The notes beneath the pieces are model-generated. The model did no database searches. It was not told where the DNA came from and saw only the letters and a program-made list of their open reading frames with translations. From JAHBNG01 sp039028975 (lineage in GTDB: Bacteria > Chloroflexota > Anaerolineae > Caldilineales > Caldilineaceae), in the NCBI GenBank assembly GCA_039028975.1, contig JBCCHB010000024.1:1-64000 (forward strand): DNA of 64,000 nt, written 5' to 3'. Shown here one piece after another: positions 1-7,993 of the stretch. Each line of letters opens with the position of its first letter. Within the stretch, counting starts at the first letter, position 1. The position numbers and the translations under genes are program-made.

Positions 1-436
1 TCTTTTCTAAGTCAAATGAAGTTTTGCTAAGACCAGAATTCAGATGGATTTGAGCTCAAAATAGCTGTATACCATGAATAGAAACCCGCTCGGTTTGAAG
101 CAAAAGAGTTAAAATGCACCGCGTTTGATCAAAAATAAGGTGGGAAATTCCAAGAAGGGAGGATATCCCCATCTTCATGAGGGCAAGCTTTGTCTGGCTA
201 TCTGTACCAGAGCACAAAACTCGGCAGTTTGATTTTCGTCAGGGTCGGGGGAACCTTGCTTTTGTTTGATCCGTTCATATGAGTGCCGTATTTCAACGGT
301 TCGATTGCATAGACAAATCAACCACTAGCATTCAGCTCTGCAAGGTCGATGAATCATTCCTGCAATATGAGAATGAGATCATGAACGATTTCTGGGCTGC
401 GCAATCACACTTGAGTGTAATTCCCCGGAGGCAAAG
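1..436. other. Intergenic / upstream region without a recognisable gene
   Basis: All six frames are broken by stops and I see no family resemblance in the short open stretches. The region holds one copy of a 23-bp repeat (165-187) and the ribosome binding site GGAGG (427-431) of the following gene. No convincing promoter was identified. Confidence 0.6.
165..187. repeat. Short hairpin repeat, copy 1
   Basis: The stretch beginning ATCCCCATCTTCATG is found again at 6628-6650 with 22 of 23 bases identical. The core is CCCCAT, a CTTC loop, then ATGRGG, so each copy can fold into a 6-bp hairpin; this copy has one mismatch in the stem. Both copies lie in noncoding DNA. Function is unknown. Confidence 0.5.
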
Positions 437-1219
437 ATGAAGAAAATTACTTTCACCGTTTTTTTCGCTGTTTTGGCTACTGCTGGATTGCTGATATACC
501 CTCTTACCATCCAGTCTACCTATGCCCAAGATGATGACAGTGGTGATGTTGTAACTCAACAAACCATTACGGTCGTCGGCTCTGGCACTGCTTCTGCACC
601 TGCCGATTCAGTTACTGTCCGCGTCGTTGTGGGCGGCAATTCAGTGAGCTACGGTCCGGAAGGGCCTAAGTTTTACCCCTATGATGAGGAGAATTTGGAG
701 ATTCTCAGCGATGCGCTTATCACGCTGGGAATTGATGAAGAGAGCATCCATACCAATGCCTTTGGCCGTGCCGACTACAACCCTGGCAGCGGTGCTGGCG
801 TGGCTCGCTTTGCCTATGATGAGCCGCAAAACTTGAACTCCTTTATGAAGTCCCTTTTGGAAGAGCTAGACGAGAAGCGCGGTCCTGATCTGCATGGGAT
901 GGCGGCAGTATTTCAGGTAGATGACTGCTTGGCGCTTGAGGCGGAAGCAATGCAAGCAGCGGTAGACAATGCCCAAGAACGAGCAGTCATGATGGCTGCT
1001 GTGATGGATGCAGAGGCCAGTAAACTTCTGTCAGTAAGCGAATTGAGTGGAGCAAGGGGAGCTACATTGGGACCAGCCACCGGCAATACCTGTGCCAGCC
1101 TTGAGCGATCCGTCCACCAGATGGGCTTTAATCCTTTTGCCGCTGGCAGTGGAGGGGAAAATTCTCCTACGACAGTTGAGGTTTCAATTGCACTTGAGGC
1201 AACGTTCGGAATTCAATAG
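437..1219 (+). CDS. Secreted SIMPL-domain (DUF541) protein
   Basis: The 260-residue protein starts with a clear signal peptide: two lysines, a hydrophobic stretch to about residue 25, and a likely cleavage near the Ala-Gln at 30-31. From residue 44 the pattern TITVVGSGTASAPADSV is the start of a SIMPL (DUF541) domain, which continues to the C-terminus with the usual alternation of beta strands and a helical segment rich in Ala and Glu (about 165-205). SIMPL proteins are periplasmic or surface proteins; some relatives such as E. coli YggE are linked to oxidative stress resistance, but biochemical function is poorly known. ATG at 437 is preceded by GGAGG at 427-431 with 5 nt spacing. The gene is monocistronic and ends against a hairpin repeat at 1221. 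The family is fairly sure; the role is not. Confidence 0.85.
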   Translation: MKKITFTVFFAVLATAGLLIYPLTIQSTYAQDDDSGDVVTQQTITVVGSGTASAPADSVTVRVVVGGNSVSYGPEGPKFYPYDEENLEILSDALITLGIDEESIHTNAFGRADYNPGSGAGVARFAYDEPQNLNSFMKSLLEELDEKRGPDLHGMAAVFQVDDCLALEAEAMQAAVDNAQERAVMMAAVMDAEASKLLSVSELSGARGATLGPATGNTCASLERSVHQMGFNPFAAGSGGENSPTTVEVSIALEATFGIQ

Positions 1220-1220
1220 C

Positions 1221-1305
1221 TATACTGCGGTCGCTTTCAAAACCGTAGTTTTCCTTTACTCTACCAGAGAGACCAAACTACGGTTTTCAAACGGAGCTGA
1301 GTATA
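1221..1305 (+). repeat. MITE-like 85-bp hairpin repeat, copy A
   Basis: The element runs from TATACTGCGGTCG to GGAGCTGAGTATA. Its arms GAAAACCGTAGTTTT-like and AAACTACGGTTTTC pair across a loop of about 25 nt. Close relatives are at 7869-7955 (inverted), 25407-25491, 43092-43177 and about 54990-55075. This copy begins one base after the SIMPL gene stop codon and could act as a transcription terminator. Confidence 0.75.
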
Positions 1306-1355
1306 ACATTGGATCGAAAGCAGTACATGAACCGATTTGAAAAATAGTTGCCCGT

Positions 1356-4300
1356 TTAGCTCCTCACCCGAATCTGCTCTAAGATCGTCGGATCCTGAAT
1401 TTCATGATCGCGGGCCAGCAGAATAACTTTTGAGATAATCTCAGCCGTTTTGGGATCGTCGTCGATGAAGGGCAAGAAGAGATGGCCTCTGTGCTGAGAA
1501 TGGACAGGCACAATGCAGACGTAGTTCCCCGGTCGCTGGTGGACCACGCCGCTGGCAAGATGAACCGAGTATTTGCTCATGGTACCATCGATCAGGACAT
1601 GGCTCTTGGTCACCTCTACTGACTCTAAACCGAGCAGATTGGCCGTCTCCCGAACCAAGCTAGCGCGGATTTCGGTCGTTGATGCGGACGCTTCTGGATC
1701 GATACCTCCTTGGTGAGCCACGCTGACAATTAGATCCACGTCTCGCATGACTTCGCTGAAGATTCGGGGGGGAATTTCGCGCAAGCGGAGTGGTACCCAA
1801 CTGTTGCGCGACGTGAAATAGATGCTCTCAATGGTCAGCCCCTCAGCATCCAAGGGTGTATAGGCTCCGTATTCTTGCCCGATCCAGGCTGTGATACCCT
1901 CTGCATGAAATGTTTTGTTGATTTCGTCATCGCCGCCTGAGGCAATCCATCCCCGTTTCCCCAAAATCGCGGTCGCTTGGCGGGCGTTTACTTGGTGTCC
2001 AGCATAGCGGAGAGAGCGAGTGCCAGCCTCTTCTTCCGCTGGTGTAATGATGTAGAGTTCGCGAAAGATCTGCCGAAAGGGTTGAATGCGTTCATAGACA
2101 AAGCACTCCTGCTGCCAGATGTGCCATTCACCCGTTGCGTAGATTTCGTCAGGATGGGCTAGGCGCAGGTGGGCATCATCTTTGAGATTGTACCGTTGTC
2201 CGTTGGCATCGAGTAAGCGTAATCCACCGTCGATAGGATAGCCGATTGGTGTGCTCTTTTGCGTACCTGGTTGCTTCTTATTCTGCTTCTCATGCTGCTT
2301 CACAACAACAAAGACCAGATCTTCAAGCATAGGACGTAGAATGGGGTGCTGAAAGAGAGTCACAACTTCTGCCCCCTGGAAGAGATCACCACGACACATG
2401 GCTTCTTCTAGGGCTTGGCGCATTCGTCTCGCCTGCTGCACAATCTCCTTCTTGCGGTTGAGCAAGGCCACCACATCTGGCTCTTTCTTGGCTGCTTTGG
2501 GGATATGCTTAAGAACTCGACCCTTTTTCATAATCTCAACCACTGGCTCGCCTATCTCATTGATGGAGAGAGAGATAGTGGTCTCCCCAAGAGAAACATC
2601 GACTGGTCCGTCTAGTAGATCGGCCACGCTCTGCCGTTCCATGGCCCACTGTAGCCGTGTCGCGTCTGGGTAACCCGCCGTACGGGCTAAGTTCTCCATG
2701 CCAATGCCGACGGCCAGCTTTTCACTAGCCCGACGCTGCGCACCAAATTTGCGGCCCGACTGTAAAAAGGATTGAAAGATCTGATAACGGTTGAACAGGG
2801 CCTGGTTGAGGGCTGGTGATGCGGGCAATGGGAGAAGTCCTAAGGCGCGTACTGAATCCTGGTGCCGCTTCTTATTGATGCGTTCTATCAGGATCTTTTC
2901 ACCTACGTGACCCAACATAGCCTTGGCAAAGAGCTGGCCGCGCTTGTGCCCCGTGCCAGAGCTGGTAAATTTGGCTGCATCGTAAAGCTTCTGCCACCGT
3001 TCGTCTCCCAAAGCTCGGTGGACTAGATGGAACCAGACCACATCCACTGCACCGTCCAAAAGCGCTTGACTGTCAACCGATGTTCTGCGGTGAACGTGGG
3101 CCTTCCATGCCTCGCGAATTTCATTAGCCACCTCCCAGTGATCGTCTTTGGTGTGGGCATGAAGCCACCAGACCGCATCGGCAAAGGCTGGCCAGGACAA
3201 CGCCTCTTGGATATGCTCGGCCCACTGGGGTGCATAGAGGGCAGACTCAATCAACAGTTCCTCCGGCAACGCGAGGGAGCCGATCTTAGGACCAATCAAG
3301 TCCGGTGTCTCCTCCTGCAGGGGAAACGTAACCCGTAGCAGATGAGTATAGATGCTCTGCTGACTCGTATCCTTACGATAGTAGCGGCTCCGTTTGATGC
3401 TTTGATGGGAAAGAGCTTTTAAGAGAAGCCAGAATTCGGTGGCCCCGCCTGCATAGCCCAGCGAGAGTGCGGGTTGGGACGCGGCTGTTTCCACTTCTCC
3501 GCGCTGTAGTTCGACTTCGATAATCCGCTTGCGACATCGATCCACAACGGTTTGAAGCTCTGGATCACCTGGGTCGTCTAGATCGAAATGGCTGGGTTTA
3601 AGGGTGCTCAACTGGCGCAGATCTGAGAAATAGCGACCATAATGGCCATCTTCCCGATCACCAATCAGGAAGTCGAACAGATCTGCAGAAGATGCACCAC
3701 CCACTCCATAGGCGCGCATAAGAAGCTTCAGACTGGGGCGTTGGCGCGTCAAGCTTTCTACGCCCGGCTCGTCGATCCAGCGCCAGAGCCGCCAAAGCCG
3801 GGCATGATCTTCCCCGCTCCAAACATGAATAAAGTTATCCTGGCAGAACTGTGCCACATAGAGCCAACCCTGCCATTGATCGGTCGCTCTCCATCCAGCT
3901 CTATTCTCCTGATCCGCCTGTTGAACCAGATAGAGGCTCTGTTCAACGGCATCGAGGATCCGTTCGATCATCTCTGTCGTAACGTCTAGCTGTAGAATAA
4001 GCCAGTCGATAATGTCACGTGTTAATCCAGGATAGGCTCTCTCCCCCTGATCTGCGGCAAATGGGCCATAGAGTTCGCTGCAAATTCTCTCAAGTTGTTT
4101 TCCAGCAAGGTGCGACTCGTGTTTTTCTGTCCCCAAATAGCGCGCGGAACGACTAGCGCTATAACGAGCTGCATACGATTGAAAGAGCAAAAATTCACGA
4201 CCGTTACGTAGCTCATTAGGACGCTCTGCCCACCACTGCTGCCAGAGATGGCTCAGAGGAATCTCCGGCAGTGGCTCACCGGCTCTGTAAAGGCGGTTCC

Positions 4301-6413
4301 AGCCGCCAAATCCCCTGGTTAAGTTGCCGAGAAGCTCTTCCCATTCGTTCCCAGCCCAGTCAAGTTGGCCCACCGGTTCATTGGCATGGTCCTCAATGAG
4401 CTTAGGCAACCCTTTGATGTACTTGATCCCTAATGATTCTTTTTGAGGGAGCCGTCTCTTAAAGAGTTGGCTAAGGAGAGGTTGCGGGCTGAGTATAGGA
4501 TGGGGCATCGGCTCAAGGGGTTGGGTACGTTCGGCAGGGTCAAATAGCCCCAGCCCATCTGTGAGGGTAATGGGTGGTCCATCTGCCTTGAGGATTGTTT
4601 CAATCAACTGCTCTTCAATTTCATTGCAGTTACCCGCTTTGCCTTTTCTCTTTCTTTTGGTCGATGAAGAAACCTGCTTTTGCCGCCCCCAAATCTCTTG
4701 GGCGCGCTGCTGACACTGGGCAACCACTCGCCCCTGATTCACCAGTTCGGATAAGAGGGCCAAACCTGCCTGCCGTTGCTGAGCATTCTTGCTTTTGTAT
4801 AAGCGCTCACCACTAGCCAGCACCTGCTTATCATTCTGGCTTAAGAGTAGCGTCAAAATTTTTTGCCTGAGTGTGCTGGATCTTCGGGTTAAGTACCGTT
4901 CCAACGCGGGAGCTGCTTTGGGCGGCAGAGGCGCTTCTTTTAACAGCCCATAAGCCTGTTCCTGAACCCAGGAGCTACGGTCGCCAATGCCCCGCAGCAG
5001 TAGGTTATACTCTTGAACTGAGAGTGAATCTCGGCGCTGTAAGGCTCTCATAAATGCCCCCCGTCCATCAGCACTCATGATGTCCACATACTCATAAAGG
5101 ATGGGCAACGTTTCGTCCGTTGACACCGAAAGCATAATATCCGCAACAGCCGCTTGACTGGCTTCAACTGAATGCCAGGACCATAAGGGTGAAGTCAGCT
5201 TCTGTGCTTTGGCGGGAAAGTGAGGGATTACCGCTTCAAGTTGCATCAACATCTCTTGGTGAGTCATATCGTAACGCTTGGTTCGATATTGGGTTAATCC
5301 GTGCAATGCGGTCGCCGCCACCAAGAGGCTGGCATCATTCAGGGCTGTCAGCAAGGGGCCGTCTACCAAAGTCTCATTGACTTGCCCCAAGAAATAAGCC
5401 GCCACATAGCGATGAAGCTCTGACTCGCCCCGGAGCAACATTTGGGCCTGAGGAATAGCCAGCTCTAGATCGTCAAAGCCCAAGACGCACAGGGCCAAAT
5501 AGGTATGCTCTGGTTCACTTTTATCTAGAGCCTGAAGGCACGCGTCTCTATCAGTTAGAAACATGTAGGTTTGGTTCAGCAATTGAGCGACATGCTTCTG
5601 ACCTTCTACGTCATATTCAAGGGCGAACCAGACGCAGAACGCACGCAGTACAGAGCTAAAGCGAATCAGATCGTGCTCAAGTATCAGCCTAACCATGCGA
5701 CGAAATGCCAGAGGATGAGCTAGATCCACGGCCTCTAAGATGGACTGCCGCAGCCCCTCCTGGCGTTGTGCAGCCAGCAGAAGAGACTCTATCGCTTCCC
5801 AACCGTCTGGCCTGTCTGCTAATAAGAGCGTCTGGATCACAATCGGCCCAAAGGTTATATTGGATGCTTGATTGCGAGCCGTGGCCACCAGCGAGTGGAA
5901 GATGGCTTCCGCCGCGTCCCCACCCTGATGAATGGTAGCAGCAAGCAGCATACTGATTTCTGTGCCATGCCATGAACTAAGCTCACTCGACCATTGGGCC
6001 ACCCAGGCAATATCTTCTTCGTATGGCCCCAACTGTTCAACGAGCATAACCAGCCAATGGACCTGTTTAGACGCATAGAGTGATGGGTGCTGGGGTGCAC
6101 GAAAAGCTCGCTGTCTGCCATAAGGAAGAGAAAGATGAAAGCGCCAAGCGGCGTCTATTTCATTGGGGCAGCGCGGAAAAAGGGCCGTAAAGAGCTGAAG
6201 ACGCTCCTCTTGTGAAAGATTCGTCAGTTCATCTGCGCTTATTCTTTGAGAATGATGCCTATCATGGTGGGTTGATTCGTCATCAATCCGCAAGAGCTTT
6301 CGCCCTAGTAGGTTTAACTTTTTGGGCAACTGGGCTGTCCGTTGGGCACAGATTTCGCGCCAATTCTCAATCTGGAAAGGTTGTAAAGGCGATTCATGAT
6401 TATGTTGGAACAT
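1356..6413 (-). CDS. DUF4132-family giant protein with HEAT-like N-terminal half
   Basis: I place the start at the ATG at 6413, giving 1685 residues; a TTG five codons upstream lies inside the ribosome binding site (GAGG, 9 nt before the ATG). The N-terminal two thirds are alpha-helical with many Leu/Ala-rich repeats resembling HEAT or ARM repeats (about 150-620). Near residues 1390-1470 the text ERIQPFRQIFRELYIITPAE, followed by RYAGHQVNARQATAILGKRGW, is the DUF4132 signature found in E. coli YehI and MolR. The last 130 residues are a further conserved region (IPPRIFSEVMRDVDLIVSVA, then EIRASLVRETANLLGL). The family has no established biochemical activity, and the molybdate regulator label on MolR is weakly supported. 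A small protein with a Gly-Gly tail lies 375 bp upstream on the same strand. Cytoplasmic, with no signal peptide or membrane segment. Confidence 0.8.
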   Translation of the reverse strand: MFQHNHESPLQPFQIENWREICAQRTAQLPKKLNLLGRKLLRIDDESTHHDRHHSQRISADELTNLSQEERLQLFTALFPRCPNEIDAAWRFHLSLPYGRQRAFRAPQHPSLYASKQVHWLVMLVEQLGPYEEDIAWVAQWSSELSSWHGTEISMLLAATIHQGGDAAEAIFHSLVATARNQASNITFGPIVIQTLLLADRPDGWEAIESLLLAAQRQEGLRQSILEAVDLAHPLAFRRMVRLILEHDLIRFSSVLRAFCVWFALEYDVEGQKHVAQLLNQTYMFLTDRDACLQALDKSEPEHTYLALCVLGFDDLELAIPQAQMLLRGESELHRYVAAYFLGQVNETLVDGPLLTALNDASLLVAATALHGLTQYRTKRYDMTHQEMLMQLEAVIPHFPAKAQKLTSPLWSWHSVEASQAAVADIMLSVSTDETLPILYEYVDIMSADGRGAFMRALQRRDSLSVQEYNLLLRGIGDRSSWVQEQAYGLLKEAPLPPKAAPALERYLTRRSSTLRQKILTLLLSQNDKQVLASGERLYKSKNAQQRQAGLALLSELVNQGRVVAQCQQRAQEIWGRQKQVSSSTKRKRKGKAGNCNEIEEQLIETILKADGPPITLTDGLGLFDPAERTQPLEPMPHPILSPQPLLSQLFKRRLPQKESLGIKYIKGLPKLIEDHANEPVGQLDWAGNEWEELLGNLTRGFGGWNRLYRAGEPLPEIPLSHLWQQWWAERPNELRNGREFLLFQSYAARYSASRSARYLGTEKHESHLAGKQLERICSELYGPFAADQGERAYPGLTRDIIDWLILQLDVTTEMIERILDAVEQSLYLVQQADQENRAGWRATDQWQGWLYVAQFCQDNFIHVWSGEDHARLWRLWRWIDEPGVESLTRQRPSLKLLMRAYGVGGASSADLFDFLIGDREDGHYGRYFSDLRQLSTLKPSHFDLDDPGDPELQTVVDRCRKRIIEVELQRGEVETAASQPALSLGYAGGATEFWLLLKALSHQSIKRSRYYRKDTSQQSIYTHLLRVTFPLQEETPDLIGPKIGSLALPEELLIESALYAPQWAEHIQEALSWPAFADAVWWLHAHTKDDHWEVANEIREAWKAHVHRRTSVDSQALLDGAVDVVWFHLVHRALGDERWQKLYDAAKFTSSGTGHKRGQLFAKAMLGHVGEKILIERINKKRHQDSVRALGLLPLPASPALNQALFNRYQIFQSFLQSGRKFGAQRRASEKLAVGIGMENLARTAGYPDATRLQWAMERQSVADLLDGPVDVSLGETTISLSINEIGEPVVEIMKKGRVLKHIPKAAKKEPDVVALLNRKKEIVQQARRMRQALEEAMCRGDLFQGAEVVTLFQHPILRPMLEDLVFVVVKQHEKQNKKQPGTQKSTPIGYPIDGGLRLLDANGQRYNLKDDAHLRLAHPDEIYATGEWHIWQQECFVYERIQPFRQIFRELYIITPAEEEAGTRSLRYAGHQVNARQATAILGKRGWIASGGDDEINKTFHAEGITAWIGQEYGAYTPLDAEGLTIESIYFTSRNSWVPLRLREIPPRIFSEVMRDVDLIVSVAHQGGIDPEASASTTEIRASLVRETANLLGLESVEVTKSHVLIDGTMSKYSVHLASGVVHQRPGNYVCIVPVHSQHRGHLFLPFIDDDPKTAEIISKVILLARDHEIQDPTILEQIRVRS

Positions 6414-6627
6414 GGCTATTTTCCTCAAGGATTCGAGAATCAGTAGTCCGCAGTCGTTTGGTCGCTTCGTCCAAAGTCGGCTCTGTCGACGTCATTCCGA
6501 TTGTGGTCTCCTGAGAATAGATCGATATGTGTGGATTTACATGTAGGGCGGATCCTGGGTTTGGGCATAGTTAGTCGATCGCAATCCTGAGTCTAAAGTC
6601 GACTCTCAACAATCGAAAAAAGAGGGC

Positions 6628-6650
6628 ATCCCCATCTTCATGGGGGCAAG
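6628..6650. repeat. Short hairpin repeat, copy 2
   Basis: Second copy of the 165-187 repeat. Its core CCCCATCTTCATGGGG is a perfect 6-bp hairpin with a CTTC loop. It lies between the DUF4132 gene and the small upstream gene on the same strand. The rest of the 6414-6788 spacer shows no gene. Confidence 0.5.
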
Positions 6651-6788
6651 GCTTCACGGGAATAGGTGCTTTAGGAACGGGAATTAAATAACTTGAGCAC
6701 TTGAAGGGGCTACACCCGATTGAAACGCGCAAGTAATTTACAACTCATTCCTTATCTGACCATGGATAGCTCCTATTGAGTGGAGCGT

Positions 6789-7226
6789 TTAGCCACCAGC
6801 CAATGCAACGAGACGAAGCAGAGTGATGGTTGAATTCGGTTTGATGAAGAGTTCCTCATTGAGATCTGCGTATTGGATATCGTCAATGAAGAAAAAGAAG
6901 AGGCCATCTTGAAGAGCCTGCAGCGCGTTGGCCACAGCTTCTGCACAGTCAACGGACTGTTGCTCTTTTCGTGTTTCAACAAAGATTTTGCCTTTGGCCG
7001 AACCCTGAACGATCTGTGAGGCCGTCATCACTTGATAGAAACGGTGCTCACTCTGACGTTGCTCAAATGCCTGCACTTCTTCTATCACAATGTGAGAAAT
7101 CAGATCTCGCAGCCGAATCAGGCCAGCTTCTTGCTGTAAGGTTGGTGGATAAGAGAGTGGTGTATCAGATACAAGAGGTTGTTGTTGTCCCAATCTGCGG
7201 GCATTGATTAGGAGAGATGTATTCAT
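6789..7226 (-). CDS. Small conserved protein with MoaD/ubiquitin-like Gly-Gly C-terminus
   Basis: This 145-residue cytoplasmic protein has ATG at 7226 preceded by GAGGA with good spacing. I cannot assign a named family. The N-terminal 55 residues carry a helix (RLRDLISHIVIEEVQAFEQR). The C-terminal part ends FIDDIQYADLNEELFI, then a short acidic or polar turn and strand, then RLVALAGG as the last eight residues. That layout of a strand, a buried Leu-rich turn and a terminal hydrophobic-GG resembles ThiS/MoaD and ubiquitin-like beta-grasp proteins, whose C-terminal glycine is adenylated or thiocarboxylated. This is my reading of the pattern and not a demonstrated homology. The gene precedes the DUF4132 gene on the same strand with a 375-bp gap that includes a hairpin, so cotranscription is possible but not evident. 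Confidence 0.6.
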   Translation of the reverse strand: MNTSLLINARRLGQQQPLVSDTPLSYPPTLQQEAGLIRLRDLISHIVIEEVQAFEQRQSEHRFYQVMTASQIVQGSAKGKIFVETRKEQQSVDCAEAVANALQALQDGLFFFFIDDIQYADLNEELFIKPNSTITLLRLVALAGG

Positions 7227-7556
7227 GGCTTCCTCGCAGTCTAAACGGTATGGTTAAATCTGTGTAAACAAATTATATAGCACATCCGTTCTTTTCACAA
7301 ATTGGAATCAACAAAAAATTTCACGGTGGACCCACCTGCTCATGTCAGAAAAGCGAAAAATATATAATAAATATTTCGATAAAATGTCATGCAGCTGAGT
7401 ATAAAGCCCACTACACTCCCAATGAAGTTAGCTTTAATAGAAATATATCTATCATATCACCGTCATTCTTTTCACGATGATAACGATTTATTTCACGATA
7501 AGACCCCCATATTGCCCAATATATTTCACATGAAAGGAGTACGATTCTATGTAAGC

Positions 7557-7627
7557 GTTCAGCCCCTTGAGCCTGTCGAAGGGGCGACCGGCTTTGACAA
7601 GCTCAGCCTAACATGGGGGGAGTGAAC
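7557..7627. repeat. REP-like element, copy 1
   Basis: The element begins GTTCAGCCC and ends GTGAAC, short inverted ends. Inside, TGAGCCTGTCGAAG and CTTTGACAAGCTCAG form the two arms of a hairpin around GGGCGACCGG. A near-identical arrangement occurs at 28629-28701, and the bare arms occur at 39393-39437. Confidence 0.7.
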
Positions 7628-7868
7628 GGTTACGATTCTATATACGTCTTTATGTAGGTCGCATACAGACTCCAAATTAACCAAAGCAAATGGAACCTAT
7701 CAAAAGGTTGATCATTTTATGCCGAAACTATCAGAAAAACGCTCAAGTCACAGAATAATAGAGAAGGATGATAGAATCTTCAGTCGATTTAGGGTAAGTG
7801 GATCTCTTACCATATCGGTATAAACGAATCATACAGCGACATAACAGCGGCATATATGGCTAGACCTC

Positions 7869-7955
7869 TATACTCAACTCCGATTGAGAATGGCAGTTTA
7901 TAGTCCGTCAAGTACGGTATCGGAAAACTACCGTGTTCAAAACGACCGCCGTATA
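7869..7955 (-). repeat. MITE-like hairpin repeat, inverted copy in the cluster leader
   Basis: It reads TATACTCAACTCCG at the left and AACGACCGCCGTATA at the right, which is the reverse complement of the copy at 1221-1305 with about 10-15 differences. It ends 38 bp before the GTG start of the giant synthetase and is probably transcribed in its 5' leader. It could influence translation or attenuation; that is inference. Confidence 0.65.
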
Positions 7956-7993
7956 GCCTAACTTGAAAACAACCGCAGTAAAGGAGACTATCT

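Larger units (their letters stand above)
7227..7993. promoter_or_regulatory. Leader region of the PKS/NRPS cluster, repeat-rich and AT-rich
   Basis: This 767-bp spacer separates the divergent small GG-tail gene and the giant synthetase, so it must hold the promoter of the cluster. It is AT-rich around 7261-7540. It contains a REP-like element (7557-7627) and an inverted MITE-like hairpin (7869-7955). The ribosome binding site AAGGAG at 7981-7986 is 7 nt from the GTG start at 7994. I could not pick a promoter with confidence. An open frame at 7389-7625 is half made of the REP element and looks spurious. Confidence 0.55.

Noticed and set aside
6413..6428. TTG start five codons upstream for the DUF4132 gene
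   Set aside because: The TTG overlaps GAGG, which is well spaced as ribosome binding site for the ATG at 6413.
7389..7625. 78-residue open frame upstream of the megasynthetase
   Set aside because: Its second half is the REP-like element at 7557-7627, it has no ribosome binding site, and it resembles no family.
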